Assembly (NCBI GenBank): GCA_020853755.1
Contig: JADYYG010000011.1
Span: forward strand, 1-52,770
Direction: 5' to 3'
Length of the DNA: 52,770 nucleotides
From: Dehalococcoidia bacterium
GTDB taxonomy: Bacteria; Chloroflexota; Dehalococcoidia; Tepidiformales; Tepidiformaceae
Below are positions 24,436 through 33,334 of this stretch, one piece after another; position 1 is the stretch's first letter; each line of letters opens with the position of its first letter. The translations under genes and the position numbers were made by a program. The notes under the pieces were generated by a model that ran no database searches, was not told where the DNA came from, and was given only the letters and a program-made list of their open reading frames with translations.

Positions 24436-25585
24436 AGGCGCCCTCAGCAAGGCCAGCCCAGCGCAATACGGCTTCGGTATCAGCGCCCAGTTCAGGGGCG
24501 GCGGCGCCTACCCTGCCCGGTGTCTCGCTGAGTTGGATGTGGAGGCCTACAACGCGTTCTGTCCCGAATCGCGGGTGTTCCTGGGTGGCCAGGTAATCGT
24601 TCGCCCACGGCTGTTCCTGTTCGATCATCGCCGGGTAGTCCAACACCGGGGAGGCCGGCACATCGGCCTCGCGCAGCCGCTCCAACCAGTACCCGGACGG
24701 CTTCGACGCGAACGCTGTTTCGAGCAGGCCCTGCAGCTCCTCTCGATTGACGTATCGCGGGTACCCACGGGCGAACTTGGGGTCGTCGATGAGATACGGG
24801 ACTTCGAGAGCCGTGGCGATGCGCGGCCAGAACTTCTGGTCGATTCCGACGATCATGATCCAGCGCCCATCCTGGCACTGGTAATGCCCAACCGTCGGGG
24901 AGGCGCGGAACTCCCTCTCACGTTCCTTCCCGAAGTGGAGCGTGTGGAGGACGTCAGGGGCCTGCAATGCCAACTGGGTGCCCAGCAGCGACACCTCGAC
25001 CCGCTGTCCGGTCCCCGTCCGTTCGCGAACGAAGAGGGCAGTCATGATCCCCAACGCGAGGTTCATCGCGCCGGATTGGTCAGCGATGCCGGGGTAGGGA
25101 ATCTCGGGCCGGCTGCCCGCGCCACCGCCGCTGTGCTGCGCGAACCCACTGAACGCCTGGGAGATCTGGTCGAACGACGGTAGTGAGGCCATTGGCCCCT
25201 TCGTCCCCCAGCCAGTCGCCCGTGCGTAAATGACCGTCGAGTTGACTGCCTTGAACGCCTCGTAGTCGAGCCCCCAGGCCTCCATCGTGCCGGGACGGAA
25301 GTTCTCCACGACGACGTCGACCTTCGCGCCAAGTTGCAGGACGGTGGCGCGCTGGGCGGGGTCACGGAGGTCCATCGTCACCGATGCCTTGCCCCGGTTC
25401 AGCGATTCCCAGAAGGCGCTGTAGCCGTCGGGTTCGCGCCACATGCGGCGCCCGAAGTCGCCGCCGTTCGGGTCTTCAATCTTGATGACGCGAGCTCCGA
25501 AGTCGGCAAGCAGTGCAGTGGCGTACGGGCCCTGTTGGTAGCGTGTGAAGTCGAGGATGGTGATCCCGTCGAGTGGCGTCGGCAT
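24425..25585 (-). CDS. CaiB/BaiF family CoA-transferase
   Basis: 386 residues, single module: GITILDFTRYQQGPYATALL, FGARVIKIEDPNGGDFGRRM, NRGKASVTMDL, VVENFRPGTMEAWGL, and the catalytic region GIADQSGAMNLALG with Asp. C-terminal half has ASPVLDYPAM and ADTEAVLRWAGL. Typical family length. Class III CoA transfer between acyl-CoA and acids; substrate unknown. Divergent from the HD-GYP gene. Confidence 0.92.
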   Translation of the reverse strand: MPTPLDGITILDFTRYQQGPYATALLADFGARVIKIEDPNGGDFGRRMWREPDGYSAFWESLNRGKASVTMDLRDPAQRATVLQLGAKVDVVVENFRPGTMEAWGLDYEAFKAVNSTVIYARATGWGTKGPMASLPSFDQISQAFSGFAQHSGGGAGSRPEIPYPGIADQSGAMNLALGIMTALFVRERTGTGQRVEVSLLGTQLALQAPDVLHTLHFGKEREREFRASPTVGHYQCQDGRWIMIVGIDQKFWPRIATALEVPYLIDDPKFARGYPRYVNREELQGLLETAFASKPSGYWLERLREADVPASPVLDYPAMIEQEQPWANDYLATQEHPRFGTERVVGLHIQLSETPGRVGAAAPELGADTEAVLRWAGLAEGAFRE

Positions 25586-25885
25586 GCCCGCAGTCTACGC
25601 CCCAGCCCACCGGCTCGCCGGTGACCGGCGGGGCTAAGCGTTCACTCAGTTGTCACGGCTGTCACCCGCACAGGGCTTGCGGGGTTCTTGGGGACTGTGT
25701 GACGCGGTGGGTCGGCTGCGTCCTGAATCTGGAACCGCTCTTCCGAGGTGGGCTCGGAGGTATGTTACGGCCGTTCACTTTCCTGCCGTCCCGCGTCCGA
25801 AACCCGGTGAATTTTCACCCAATGGCAACAATTTACAGAGTCGCGGCTGTCAGACCCCCGAAAACCGTCCGATACAGAGAGTGAG
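25586..25885. other. 300-nt divergent intergenic region with a 14-bp palindrome
   Basis: The spacer between a CaiB gene and the HD-GYP gene holds a perfect palindrome ggtgaattttcacc at 25806-25819 and a hairpin cccgca/tgcggg at 25665-25683. The palindrome is a plausible transcription-factor operator for the HD-GYP-tetR unit. GAGAGTGAG serves as RBS before 25886. No gene or known riboswitch is recognised. Confidence 0.5.
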
Positions 25886-27310
25886 ATGAAACTGACTCCC
25901 GATAGGAAGCTGCGCGAGGACTGGCTGATCGCCGGGATGTTCGCGGCGGGCGCGGTCTCGTTCACCATCGCCTTTTTCCTGCAGACCATCGAAGACCCCT
26001 TCGCCCTCGCCTGCGTCGTGATCCTGACCGCCCTGTGCGAAGCGCTCTCGGTGAAGCTCTACTTCGACGGACGGGTTTCCATCAGCTTTATCGGGACCCT
26101 GCTCTCGGCAATCCTCTTCGGTCCGCTCGGGGGCGTGCTCGCGGCTGCCTCGGTGGCGATGACCGGCTACTTCACGGCCAGCAGGAACCCGCGGAAGCTG
26201 GTGTTCAATTTCGGGCACGAAACGTTCTCCGCGTTCCTCGCGGGGGTCTTCCTCATGGCAGTTGGAATTTCGGGGACGAGTCACGACTTCCATCGGCCCG
26301 TCGGAACCCTCCTCGGCGGCGTGACCGGCGCAGCGATCCTCTTCACCGTCGACGCCTGGTCGGTTTCAGCGATCATGAGCGTGACTTCAGGCCGTTCAAT
26401 GCGGTCGAGTTACCGGGACAACTTCGCGTGGCTGCTGCCCCACTACCTCGTGCTCGGCGTGGTGGCGGCCGGCCTTTCGGTGATCTTCACGCAACTGGGT
26501 ATCACGGCCATCCTCGTGATGGCACTGCCCCTGGTGATGAGCCGCTACTCCATTTCCCAGTTCGTCGAACGCACGCGTGAGAACGTCCTGCGCCTTGAGC
26601 GTTCGAACGACCAGTTGCAGCACGCCTACGTGGAAATCCGTGACATGTCGGACCAACTGCGCGACGCCTACACCGGGACGCTCGAATCACTCGTAACCGC
26701 GCTCGATGTTCGTGACCAGGAGACGCGCGGCCACTCCGTCCGTGTGGCCCAGCACTCACTGGACATGGCACGAATGTTGGGCATCAAGGAAGAGGAAGAA
26801 CTGCTGACCGTGTACCGCGGCGCGTTGATGCACGACGTGGGGAAGATCGGCGTCCCCGATGCCATTCTCCTCAAGCCGGCCAAGCTCACGGATGAGGAGT
26901 GGGAGTTCATGCGCCGGCACCCGGCACTGGGGTATCGGATCCTCGCGCAGGTGCCGTACCTTCGCCCGGCGGCGAAGATCGTGCTCGCCCACCACGAACG
27001 CTGGGACGGCGATGGTTACCCGCGCCGCTTGAAGGCCGACGACATCCCGCTGGGCGCACGGATCTTCGCCATTTGCGACACCTACGACGCGATCATTTCG
27101 GATAGGCCATACCGGCAGGGGCAGTCGCCAGATGCGGCGCTGGCTGAGATACTTCGCTGCTCAGGGACGCAATTCGATCCAAAGGTTGTCGAGGCCTTCG
27201 AAGCAGCATTCCCACGGTGGCGGGAAGAGGACCCGGGTGGCGCGCGGAAGCCCCTCTACCTCCCTGCCTGGAAGCAGGAGAACGATGCGCCAGGAAGAGC
27301 GGCGAGCTAG
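25886..27310 (+). CDS. Membrane-bound HD-GYP domain protein (c-di-GMP phosphodiesterase type)
   Basis: 474 residues. Six or so N-terminal membrane helices (about 15-220), a coiled coil (RENVLRLERSNDQLQHAYVE) and a C-terminal HD-GYP domain: EVTRGHSVRVA-like H (RGHSVRVAQHS), HD pair MHDVGKIGVPDAILLKP, HH in LAHHERWDGDGYP (GYP intact), and DTYDAIISDRPYR. All ligands of the metal centre are present, so it should hydrolyse cyclic di-GMP. Overlaps the downstream tetR gene by 26 nt. The signal sensed by the membrane part is unknown. Confidence 0.93.
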   Translation: MKLTPDRKLREDWLIAGMFAAGAVSFTIAFFLQTIEDPFALACVVILTALCEALSVKLYFDGRVSISFIGTLLSAILFGPLGGVLAAASVAMTGYFTASRNPRKLVFNFGHETFSAFLAGVFLMAVGISGTSHDFHRPVGTLLGGVTGAAILFTVDAWSVSAIMSVTSGRSMRSSYRDNFAWLLPHYLVLGVVAAGLSVIFTQLGITAILVMALPLVMSRYSISQFVERTRENVLRLERSNDQLQHAYVEIRDMSDQLRDAYTGTLESLVTALDVRDQETRGHSVRVAQHSLDMARMLGIKEEEELLTVYRGALMHDVGKIGVPDAILLKPAKLTDEEWEFMRRHPALGYRILAQVPYLRPAAKIVLAHHERWDGDGYPRRLKADDIPLGARIFAICDTYDAIISDRPYRQGQSPDAALAEILRCSGTQFDPKVVEAFEAAFPRWREEDPGGARKPLYLPAWKQENDAPGRAAS

Positions 27311-27821
27311 GACGCGAGCCGTGCTCTTACGCGCGGCCGCCGCTGCATTCGCCGAGCGTGGCTACGATGGCGCATCGGTCGATGTCATTGCAGCCTCTGT
27401 GGCGCTCTCGAAGGGCGCCGTCTACGCCCACTTTCCATCGAAGCTCGAACTCTACCTCGAAGTCGTGACCACGCTCCTCGAACAGGCCGAGTGGCGGCTG
27501 GAGCGCGTTGGCGCGTCGATTCGTTCGGGCGCGAGCGCACTCGATGCCGCGAGGCAATACCTCGGGCTGGCCGGCGATGCGCAACACGCGGCCCTCATGA
27601 GTGAACTCTGGCGCACAGCCGCCATCGAACCAGGCATCCGCACTATCGTGGAACGATTCGCCGACTCCCGGCGGGGGTACTTCTCCCGGGCGGCGATCGA
27701 AAAGGGACTTGCACCGGCTGCGGCCCTCGACTTTGCGGAGTCAGTGGAGCGCTTCATCGATGCGGGGATGCTGTACCGGCGAATGGGCGGGAGCGCCGAG
27801 GCGGATGCTGCGAACGCCTGA
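27285..27821 (+). CDS. TetR/AcrR family transcriptional regulator
   Basis: 178 residues from ATG 27285 with CAGGAG upstream, inside the end of the HD-GYP gene. TetR N-terminal HTH: TRAVLLRAAAAAFAERGYDG, then VDVIAASVALSKGAVYAHFPSKLELYLEV, a canonical TetR_N. The C-terminal ligand-binding helices are unassigned. Translational coupling to an HD-GYP enzyme suggests they are controlled together. A strong terminator follows at 27843. Confidence 0.93.
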   Translation: MRQEERRARTRAVLLRAAAAAFAERGYDGASVDVIAASVALSKGAVYAHFPSKLELYLEVVTTLLEQAEWRLERVGASIRSGASALDAARQYLGLAGDAQHAALMSELWRTAAIEPGIRTIVERFADSRRGYFSRAAIEKGLAPAAALDFAESVERFIDAGMLYRRMGGSAEADAANA

Positions 27822-27842
27822 CTTCGAACCCCGGAAGACACA

Positions 27843-27872
27843 GTGAAGGCGGGCTTTGCAGCCCGCCTTCAC
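27843..27872 (+). terminator. Rho-independent terminator after tetR
   Basis: A 13-bp GC-rich stem (gtgaaggcgggct/agcccgccttcac) with a ttgc loop, followed by cgtttt. It ends the HD-GYP-tetR unit and, read in reverse, also lies downstream of the small peptide gene. Confidence 0.85.
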
Positions 27873-27891
27873 CGTTTTGGATTGCCCCTGG

Positions 27892-27984
27892 TTACCAGCT
27901 GATCGTCATTGCAGGGACTGCCGCGGAAACGACAGCAACTGCGGCGAGCGCGCCGAGAACGAGGAGCGTCCGGAGCTTGGCCAT
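27892..27984 (-). CDS. Small hydrophobic peptide (30 aa) with its own promoter
   Basis: A short ORF starting ATG at 27984 with a very strong RBS (GGGAGGTG, 6-7 nt before). The peptide is MAKLRTLLVLGALAAVAVVS followed by AAVPAMTISW: basic N-terminus, 20-residue hydrophobic stretch, short polar tail. It is a single-span membrane or secreted peptide, possibly a processed signal peptide-like product. Good RBS, consensus promoter upstream (28034-28063) and terminator downstream support a real gene. It lies between tetR and dnaG. Function unknown. Confidence 0.65.
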   Translation of the reverse strand: MAKLRTLLVLGALAAVAVVSAAVPAMTISW

Positions 27985-28033
27985 AACTGGCACCTCCCGC
28001 TTCTCTACCAGCCAATTTCTGACTGGCCGGTAT

Positions 28034-28063
28034 GTAATACAGTCCGTGTATGAGCGGTGTCAA
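28034..28063 (-). promoter_or_regulatory. Sigma-70-type promoter for the 30-aa peptide gene
   Basis: On the minus strand, a perfect TTGACA -35 (28063-28058) and TATTAC -10 (28039-28034), 18-bp spacer. The start site would fall near 28026, giving a leader of about 42 nt to the ATG at 27984. Confidence 0.7.
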
Positions 28064-28130
28064 TATGGTAAATGTGACCAACCGGCGTGGCAGATTCACG
28101 ACGGAATGTAAAATCTCGTTTTAGCGGTTG

Positions 28131-29981
28131 CTAAACCGTGCTTGGGTCTTCCCGTCGATGGAGGCTGAGGCCGAGCTGAAGCTCCTCAATTACCGCTTCG
28201 GCGAGGGTTCGGTCGTGGTCTTCGGGCATTGCCCCGCGCCAGGTTGCCATCGCCAGTTCGGCGACCCGGTTGGCGCCCAGGCGGCGCTCCGCCTCGGCCA
28301 GGTCCTCTGAGCGGGCCGCCTGGTGCATCACGATGCGGTCACGGAGGATCTTGCGCACCTGCTCCTGTGCCGCGGCACGCGCTTCGTTCTCACTCAGAGG
28401 CGGAAGCCGTCTGCCTTCGAGGTAGCGCGCCCGGAGCATGACTGGTTCTTCTTCCTCGCCGCGCCCGAAGGCTTCTTCGTCCCGCAGCCACCGCAGGAAT
28501 AGCTCGCGCTCCAGCGCCCCGGTGAAAAGGGACGGCGGATAGTTGCGGAACGCGTGGCGCAGGACGCGGTGCTTGAGCAATATGGCAAGAAGCACGTCTT
28601 CCGGCGTGAGCGGGGTCGCCGCTTCGCGCGCCCTCGGCGCCGGGACTGTCTGCCGTGCGCCCGCCTGCAGCCGCTCAATGATCGCTTCCTCGCCGATGCC
28701 CAGGTGGCGGGCGACGCGCTGAATGTACACCGCCCGCTCCAGGGGGTCCCTGACGGCCGCCAGGACCGGGCGAAGGCGGTCGACGAGTTCACGTGCCTGG
28801 GAGGGCGATTCGACCTGCTGCGCGTTCATCAGGCGGCGGAGCAGGAACTCCGCAAACGGCGGGGCATCGTCGATTGCCGAACGCCAGACCTCCGGCTGGT
28901 CCCGGGTGATCTCGTCGGGGTCCTGGCCCGGGGGGAGCGGCGCAACACGTAACTCAACTTCGGCCGACCCGACGATGGCGTCAGCCTGGCGCACGGCCTG
29001 CCCCATGTTCTCCGGCGAATCCAGGCCGAGGAAGAGTCCTCCTGCTCGCTCAGCGGCCGCCAGTCCGGCGGCGTCGGGGTCCATCGCGAGGACGATGCGG
29101 CGGGCTGACCGCCGGAGCAGGCCTGCGTGATGCTCTGTCAGCGATGTGCCCATAGTTGCGACGACGTTCGTGAAGCCGGCCTGCCATGGGCCGAGGACGT
29201 CCATGTAGCCCTCAACGACGACGGCCACGCCCGATTCGCGGATGGATCCTGCCGCGTGGTCCAACCCGAACAGTGTCCGGCCTTTGTCGAACAATTCTGA
29301 CTGCGGCGAGTTCAGGTACTTCGGTTCTTCGCCGTGGAGGCCGCGCCCGCCCATCGCGATATATTCTCCGCGCTCGTTCGCGATCGGGATGATTACTCGC
29401 CCGCGGAAGCGGTCGTATGACTCGCGGCCGTTCTCGCCTTCGATGACGAGCCCTGCGCCGACGATGTCGTGCTCTTCGTATCCGCGGTTGTGGAGGAAGC
29501 CGCGAAGGACGCGCCAGTCGTTCGGGGCCCAGCCAAGCCGCCATGACTCGATGGTGTTGTCTCGGAGGCCGCGCTTGTCACGGAGGTAGGCCATCGCCGC
29601 TTCGCCGCCCGGCTCCCGCAGGCATCGCTGGTAGAACTCCACCGCAGCCGACATGACGGCGGCCAGCCGTTCGTGCTGGGACCGTTTTCGAGAGTCCTCA
29701 ACGGAGAGTTCGATGCCCGCCTCGGCAGCAAGGAGCCTCAGCGCCCCGCGGAAATCGGCGTTCTCGCGCTTCTGGACGAACGTGAAGAGGTCCCCGCCCT
29801 CGCCACAGGTGCCGAAGCAACGCCAGTTGCCCCGTTCGGGGAACACATAAAACGACGGAGTCTTCTCCGTGTGGAACGGGCAGAGGCCCTTGAAGCTGCG
29901 CCCTGACTTTTGGAGCGGCGTAAACCGCCCGATAAACTCGACAATGTCCAGTTGCCGCTTGATCGCCTCGACGACGTCCAC
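28131..29981 (-). CDS. dnaG: DNA primase
   Basis: 616 residues. CHC2 zinc finger: CPFHTEKTPSFYVFPERGNW then CFGTC; RNA polymerase-like core YDRFRGRVIIPI; Toprim motifs VVVEGYMDV and VLAMDPDAAG. The C-terminal region (about 440-616) is the DnaB-interacting helical domain. It makes RNA primers at the replication fork. A weak stem (tttagc/gctaaa) overlaps the stop codon and may terminate transcription. No rpoD or rpsU lies nearby. Confidence 0.97.
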   Translation of the reverse strand: MDVVEAIKRQLDIVEFIGRFTPLQKSGRSFKGLCPFHTEKTPSFYVFPERGNWRCFGTCGEGGDLFTFVQKRENADFRGALRLLAAEAGIELSVEDSRKRSQHERLAAVMSAAVEFYQRCLREPGGEAAMAYLRDKRGLRDNTIESWRLGWAPNDWRVLRGFLHNRGYEEHDIVGAGLVIEGENGRESYDRFRGRVIIPIANERGEYIAMGGRGLHGEEPKYLNSPQSELFDKGRTLFGLDHAAGSIRESGVAVVVEGYMDVLGPWQAGFTNVVATMGTSLTEHHAGLLRRSARRIVLAMDPDAAGLAAAERAGGLFLGLDSPENMGQAVRQADAIVGSAEVELRVAPLPPGQDPDEITRDQPEVWRSAIDDAPPFAEFLLRRLMNAQQVESPSQARELVDRLRPVLAAVRDPLERAVYIQRVARHLGIGEEAIIERLQAGARQTVPAPRAREAATPLTPEDVLLAILLKHRVLRHAFRNYPPSLFTGALERELFLRWLRDEEAFGRGEEEEPVMLRARYLEGRRLPPLSENEARAAAQEQVRKILRDRIVMHQAARSEDLAEAERRLGANRVAELAMATWRGAMPEDHDRTLAEAVIEELQLGLSLHRREDPSTV

Positions 29982-30066
29982 AGGCCAATGCTAGCGGGCA
30001 GCGCGACTTCAGATGACGCGCAGGTGGCACTGCGGCGGCGGTCTGAACCGAAGGCTGCGGTTTACG

Positions 30067-31647
30067 TCACGGATTGATGGTGAACGACGCGCTTGCGACG
30101 ACCTGTCCGCCGATCACAACCTCCGCCGTTGCGGCCCCCGTCCCGGGCTTGCTCACGGTGAATGTGGCGGTCTGGTTCTTGGCCAGGGCGATGTTCTGAG
30201 ACTGTGCCGCTTCGGCATTTCCGACCTTGACTCGCAGCGTGACATTCGAGGCGGCAAGCGGTCCGCCCACGTTCTGGATCGTGATCGTCACCCCACTCGC
30301 GGCAACCTGAGGCGCCTGGATCTGGATTTCTGGCGCCTCTTCCGGAGGGGTGAGGACGAAGGTCGCAGTGTTGTTATCCTCGCGGAGTTCTTTCACCGCG
30401 TTCGCCGGGTCGACACTGACCTGGGCCTTCTTGCCCTTGTCAGTGATAGCCGGGTTCACCGCAAAATCGACCGTCGCCGACCCGCCATTTGCCGCGAGTT
30501 TGGCATCGAAGACTACGGAGTTTGCCGGGACATCGCCGCCCACGCTGACAACGAGCGGGCCGTTATAGGCCGTGTTGCTGACGTTTTGGACCGTTACCCG
30601 CAGCCCTGTGCCGCCATCGATCAGGATGGCGTTGGTCGGCACGAAGTCGGGAGAGTTCGGGTTGGGAGACGGGCTAACGCTCGCCGACGGCGACGGTGAC
30701 GGGACTGCTGTGTTGGTGGGCTGCTGCGTGGGCGCAGGGGTCGGCGTGACGTCGCGGATCGGCACCAGGTCAAGCGAATCAGCCGGCTCGATCGCGGTGC
30801 GCTTCGCCCAACGGGGGCCCTGGGCCGAATCTACGAGGAGCCAGTCAACGTTCCGGGACTTCCCGAGGATGGTCACTTCCTGGCCACCCTTCAGCGTGCC
30901 GGATTCGGCGAAGGTGTCGCCGGGGCCGGTGCGGAGCGTTGTGTCCGTGGCTACCTTGCCCTTGATCGTCTGAGGCCGCTCACCGACGGGCTCGATGCCG
31001 ATCACGCGCACCTTCGCAGAGTCTTTGGTTGCTCCAGTGGAGGACGTCGCACGCACGAAGATGTCGTAGTTGCCCTTTGCCTGAAGCTTGAGGTGCAGGA
31101 TGGCGCTGTACCGGTTATCCGCCGGCGTCTCCGTGATGTCCACTGAGTCTGTGAGTTTGTCGCCAACGTAGAGCTCGAAGCGGCTGAGCGGCTCCGTTGC
31201 CGTCGCGAGGACGCTCACGTCCTCCGATTTGCCCACTTCGATGCGTTTATCTTTCGCAGGGGAATCAATCTTGACTTCGAGCTTTGCCGTCCCTGGGCTG
31301 CTGTCGTCGCCGGTCCCGTTGTTTACAAGCGAGAACAGCAGGAAGACCACGATGCCGCCGACCAGCGCAGCGATGGCGATGAACAGGTAGAACATCGGCT
31401 GGCGGGCTGGTGTTCGGCCGTCCTCGTAGTAGTCCTCTTCGTAGTACTCGTCCTCTTCGTACTCGCCGTCCTCGTAGCCGTCGTCATATCCATCGGCTTC
31501 ATAGTCATCCGTGTCCTGGGATCCGAAGGCCGAGATCCCGCCGATCTCTGAGCTGCCCGGAGGAAACGGCGGAGGGTAAGACGGAGTAGATGGGCCGCCG
31601 ATAATCGGGCCATCGTCGGGGTTTTCGTGGTCGAAGCGGTCAGGCAT
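30067..31647 (-). CDS. Membrane-anchored SH3/CARDB-repeat surface protein
   Basis: 526 residues. A strongly acidic, Tyr-rich disordered N-terminus (1-85; DDGYEDGEYEEDEYYEEDYY), one membrane helix (FYLFIAIAALVGGIVVFLLF), an Ig-like beta domain (about 120-215), an SH3 domain (TLRTGPGDTFAESGTLKGGQ...WAKRTAIEP), a Pro/Thr/Ser linker (TPTPAPTQQPTNTAVPSPSP), and two CARDB-like beta domains (VTVQNVSNTAYNGPLVV; ELREDNNTATF; ITIQNVGGPLAASNVTL). The topology places the large C-terminal part outside. Likely a cell-surface scaffold; no catalytic motif. Confidence 0.7.
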   Translation of the reverse strand: MPDRFDHENPDDGPIIGGPSTPSYPPPFPPGSSEIGGISAFGSQDTDDYEADGYDDGYEDGEYEEDEYYEEDYYEDGRTPARQPMFYLFIAIAALVGGIVVFLLFSLVNNGTGDDSSPGTAKLEVKIDSPAKDKRIEVGKSEDVSVLATATEPLSRFELYVGDKLTDSVDITETPADNRYSAILHLKLQAKGNYDIFVRATSSTGATKDSAKVRVIGIEPVGERPQTIKGKVATDTTLRTGPGDTFAESGTLKGGQEVTILGKSRNVDWLLVDSAQGPRWAKRTAIEPADSLDLVPIRDVTPTPAPTQQPTNTAVPSPSPSASVSPSPNPNSPDFVPTNAILIDGGTGLRVTVQNVSNTAYNGPLVVSVGGDVPANSVVFDAKLAANGGSATVDFAVNPAITDKGKKAQVSVDPANAVKELREDNNTATFVLTPPEEAPEIQIQAPQVAASGVTITIQNVGGPLAASNVTLRVKVGNAEAAQSQNIALAKNQTATFTVSKPGTGAATAEVVIGGQVVASASFTINP

Positions 31648-31730
31648 GGCGGGTTAACCGAGTATCTGGCGACACCTATCTACTCGCAAGACACTCAACG
31701 CGAGACATAACGCGTACCTGAACGGCCAAT

Positions 31731-32792
31731 TTACCGGCCGTCGGCCTTCCACCCGATTGCATCGGTGCAGCCCAGCTCCCGCGCGATGCGCAGTGCGAAA
31801 CGGTCGGTCATGCCACTAACGTAGTCGGCAGCGCGGCGCTCAATCGGGTCACCGGGCAGCGAGTAGTCCCGTGAAATGCTCTCTGGATGGGCAGCGAAGT
31901 GGCGGAAGAGGAAGATCACGATCCGCTTGCCGCGCTCGGCCTCTTCCCGGGTCTGGTCATACAGGTAGACCCGCTGGAACATGAATTCGCGGAGTTCGTT
32001 CGCCGCAGCGTGGACCCGGGGGCTGAACCGAATAGCCGGATTGGGGCCGGCCCCCGTGGCGTCCCAACTCGCCTCGACGATGTCGGAGATCAGGGTGTTC
32101 AGCCGTTCGGAGTGATTCTGACCCAGGTCCCGCCGGGACGAATCGGGCAGGTCGTCCTCGGTGATGATCCCGGCACGCACAGCATCGAGAATGTCGTGGT
32201 TGACGTACGCGATCGCATCGGCGGTCTTGACCACCTGGCCCTCAAGGGTCTCCGGGATGCCCCAGCCCTCGGCGAAGATGTCCTCGCGGGCCTTCGAACT
32301 CTTCTTCACGGCCTCCAGCACTTCGTACGTGAGGTTCAGGCCCTGGCCGCCGTTCTCCAGCGTATCGAGCACGCGCACGGACTGGTAGTTGTGGCGGAAT
32401 CCATCGGGAAGGCACTCGGCGAGCGCTTCTTCCCCTGCATGCCCGAACGGCCCGTGGCCGATGTCGTGGCCGAGTGCGGCCGCTTCGGCAAGGTCCTCGT
32501 TGAGATTGAGTGCGCGAGCGATGGTGCGGGCAACCTGCGCCACTTCGAGCGTGTGGGTGAGGCGCGTGACATAATGGTCCTGCGCGGGCGCGATGAAGAC
32601 CTGTGTCTTGTGCTTCAGCCGGCGGAACGCCTTGGTGTGGAGAATCCTGTCGCGATCTCTCTGGAAGGCTGTGCGCAGCGGCGATGGCGCCTCAGGACGT
32701 TCGCGGCCGCGACTCGCCGAGGACCGTGTGGCGAATGGGCTGAGCCGCTCTTCATTCGCCTCCAGGCGGCGGCGTACCTGGTCGAGGTCCAT
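31731..32792 (-). CDS. dgt: Deoxyguanosinetriphosphate triphosphohydrolase-like protein
   Basis: 353 residues from ATG 32792; the longer frame adds nine non-conserved residues. HD-domain metal ligands: RLTHTLEVAQVAR, then AAALGHDIGHGPFGHAGEEAL (H-D plus H), and ADAIAYVNHDILDA. Short bacterial dGTPase-like enzymes of this type hydrolyse dNTPs to deoxynucleoside and triphosphate. A 6-bp stem (acggcc/ggccgt) at 31722-31741 overlaps the stop. Divergent from the ABM-like gene. Confidence 0.93.
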   Translation of the reverse strand: MDLDQVRRRLEANEERLSPFATRSSASRGRERPEAPSPLRTAFQRDRDRILHTKAFRRLKHKTQVFIAPAQDHYVTRLTHTLEVAQVARTIARALNLNEDLAEAAALGHDIGHGPFGHAGEEALAECLPDGFRHNYQSVRVLDTLENGGQGLNLTYEVLEAVKKSSKAREDIFAEGWGIPETLEGQVVKTADAIAYVNHDILDAVRAGIITEDDLPDSSRRDLGQNHSERLNTLISDIVEASWDATGAGPNPAIRFSPRVHAAANELREFMFQRVYLYDQTREEAERGKRIVIFLFRHFAAHPESISRDYSLPGDPIERRAADYVSGMTDRFALRIARELGCTDAIGWKADGR

Positions 32793-32976
32793 GCCGACAG
32801 TGTACGGCCCATCGCGCAACCTGCTGACGCCAATCGTCCCAAATGGCGAAGCTGCTCACTCGTTAGGCGGATATCCGAAGCCAGTGTGAGCCGCTGCATG
32901 GAGCGCGAAAACGGCGAATGAAACAGTGCCTGCGGGCCGGTTCCAAATACCACCCCGGCCCATAGGAGCAACCACC

Positions 32977-33282
32977 ATGGAAGTCCAGACCCTGACCTTT
33001 TGTACCCGCGGCATGACCGAACGCCAAGCATTCCACTACGTCGAATCGCTTCGACTCGGCATCTCGGAGTTCGACGGCCTCGTCCGGTATGCGCGGACGC
33101 GCCGCGCAGTGGCAGGCCACTGGGCTGTGTTTTTCGCTTGGAAGGACAAGTCCTCGGTCGCCGCCTTCCGTCACTCCGAACTGTACGCCCGGCTCGCACT
33201 CAGCCCGAATGTCACGCGGTTCCAGGACCACGTCGAATCGTTCGTTGAGGCCGCGCCGGAAGCCCTCCTGAGCGCGGCCTAG
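32977..33282 (+). CDS. ABM-like dimeric alpha/beta-barrel protein
   Basis: 101 residues from ATG 32977 with AGGAG at the right distance; the longer frame has no RBS. The pattern EVQTLTFCTRGMTERQAFHY, GLVRYARTRRAVAGHWAVFF, AWKDKSSVAAFRHSELYARL is the dimeric barrel seen in ABM/YdhR-type proteins. Substrate and activity unknown. It is convergent with ppsA. Confidence 0.65.
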   Translation: MEVQTLTFCTRGMTERQAFHYVESLRLGISEFDGLVRYARTRRAVAGHWAVFFAWKDKSSVAAFRHSELYARLALSPNVTRFQDHVESFVEAAPEALLSAA

Positions 33283-33289
33283 ACCAGGG

Positions 33290-33325
33290 AGGCGAGGATT
33301 GGCGCCAGTGGCGTGATCCTCGCCT
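33290..33325. terminator. Bidirectional terminator candidate between ABM-like gene and ppsA
   Basis: Perfect 10-bp inverted repeat aggcgaggat/atcctcgcct with a 16-nt loop that itself contains tggcgcca. It lies just after the plus-strand stop (33282) and just before the minus-strand ppsA stop (33335). No T tract. Confidence 0.6.
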
Positions 33326-33334
33326 CGGATGTCG

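Noticed and set aside
25664..25720. Possible c-di-GMP-I (GEMM) riboswitch upstream of the HD-GYP gene: CGCACAGGGC and GGGAC..GACGC match fragments of the consensus.
   Set aside because: The AAACC, GAAA tetraloop and downstream GGUAGC..GGGUUACC parts are absent, so it is probably a chance match. An Infernal search with RF01051 would settle it.
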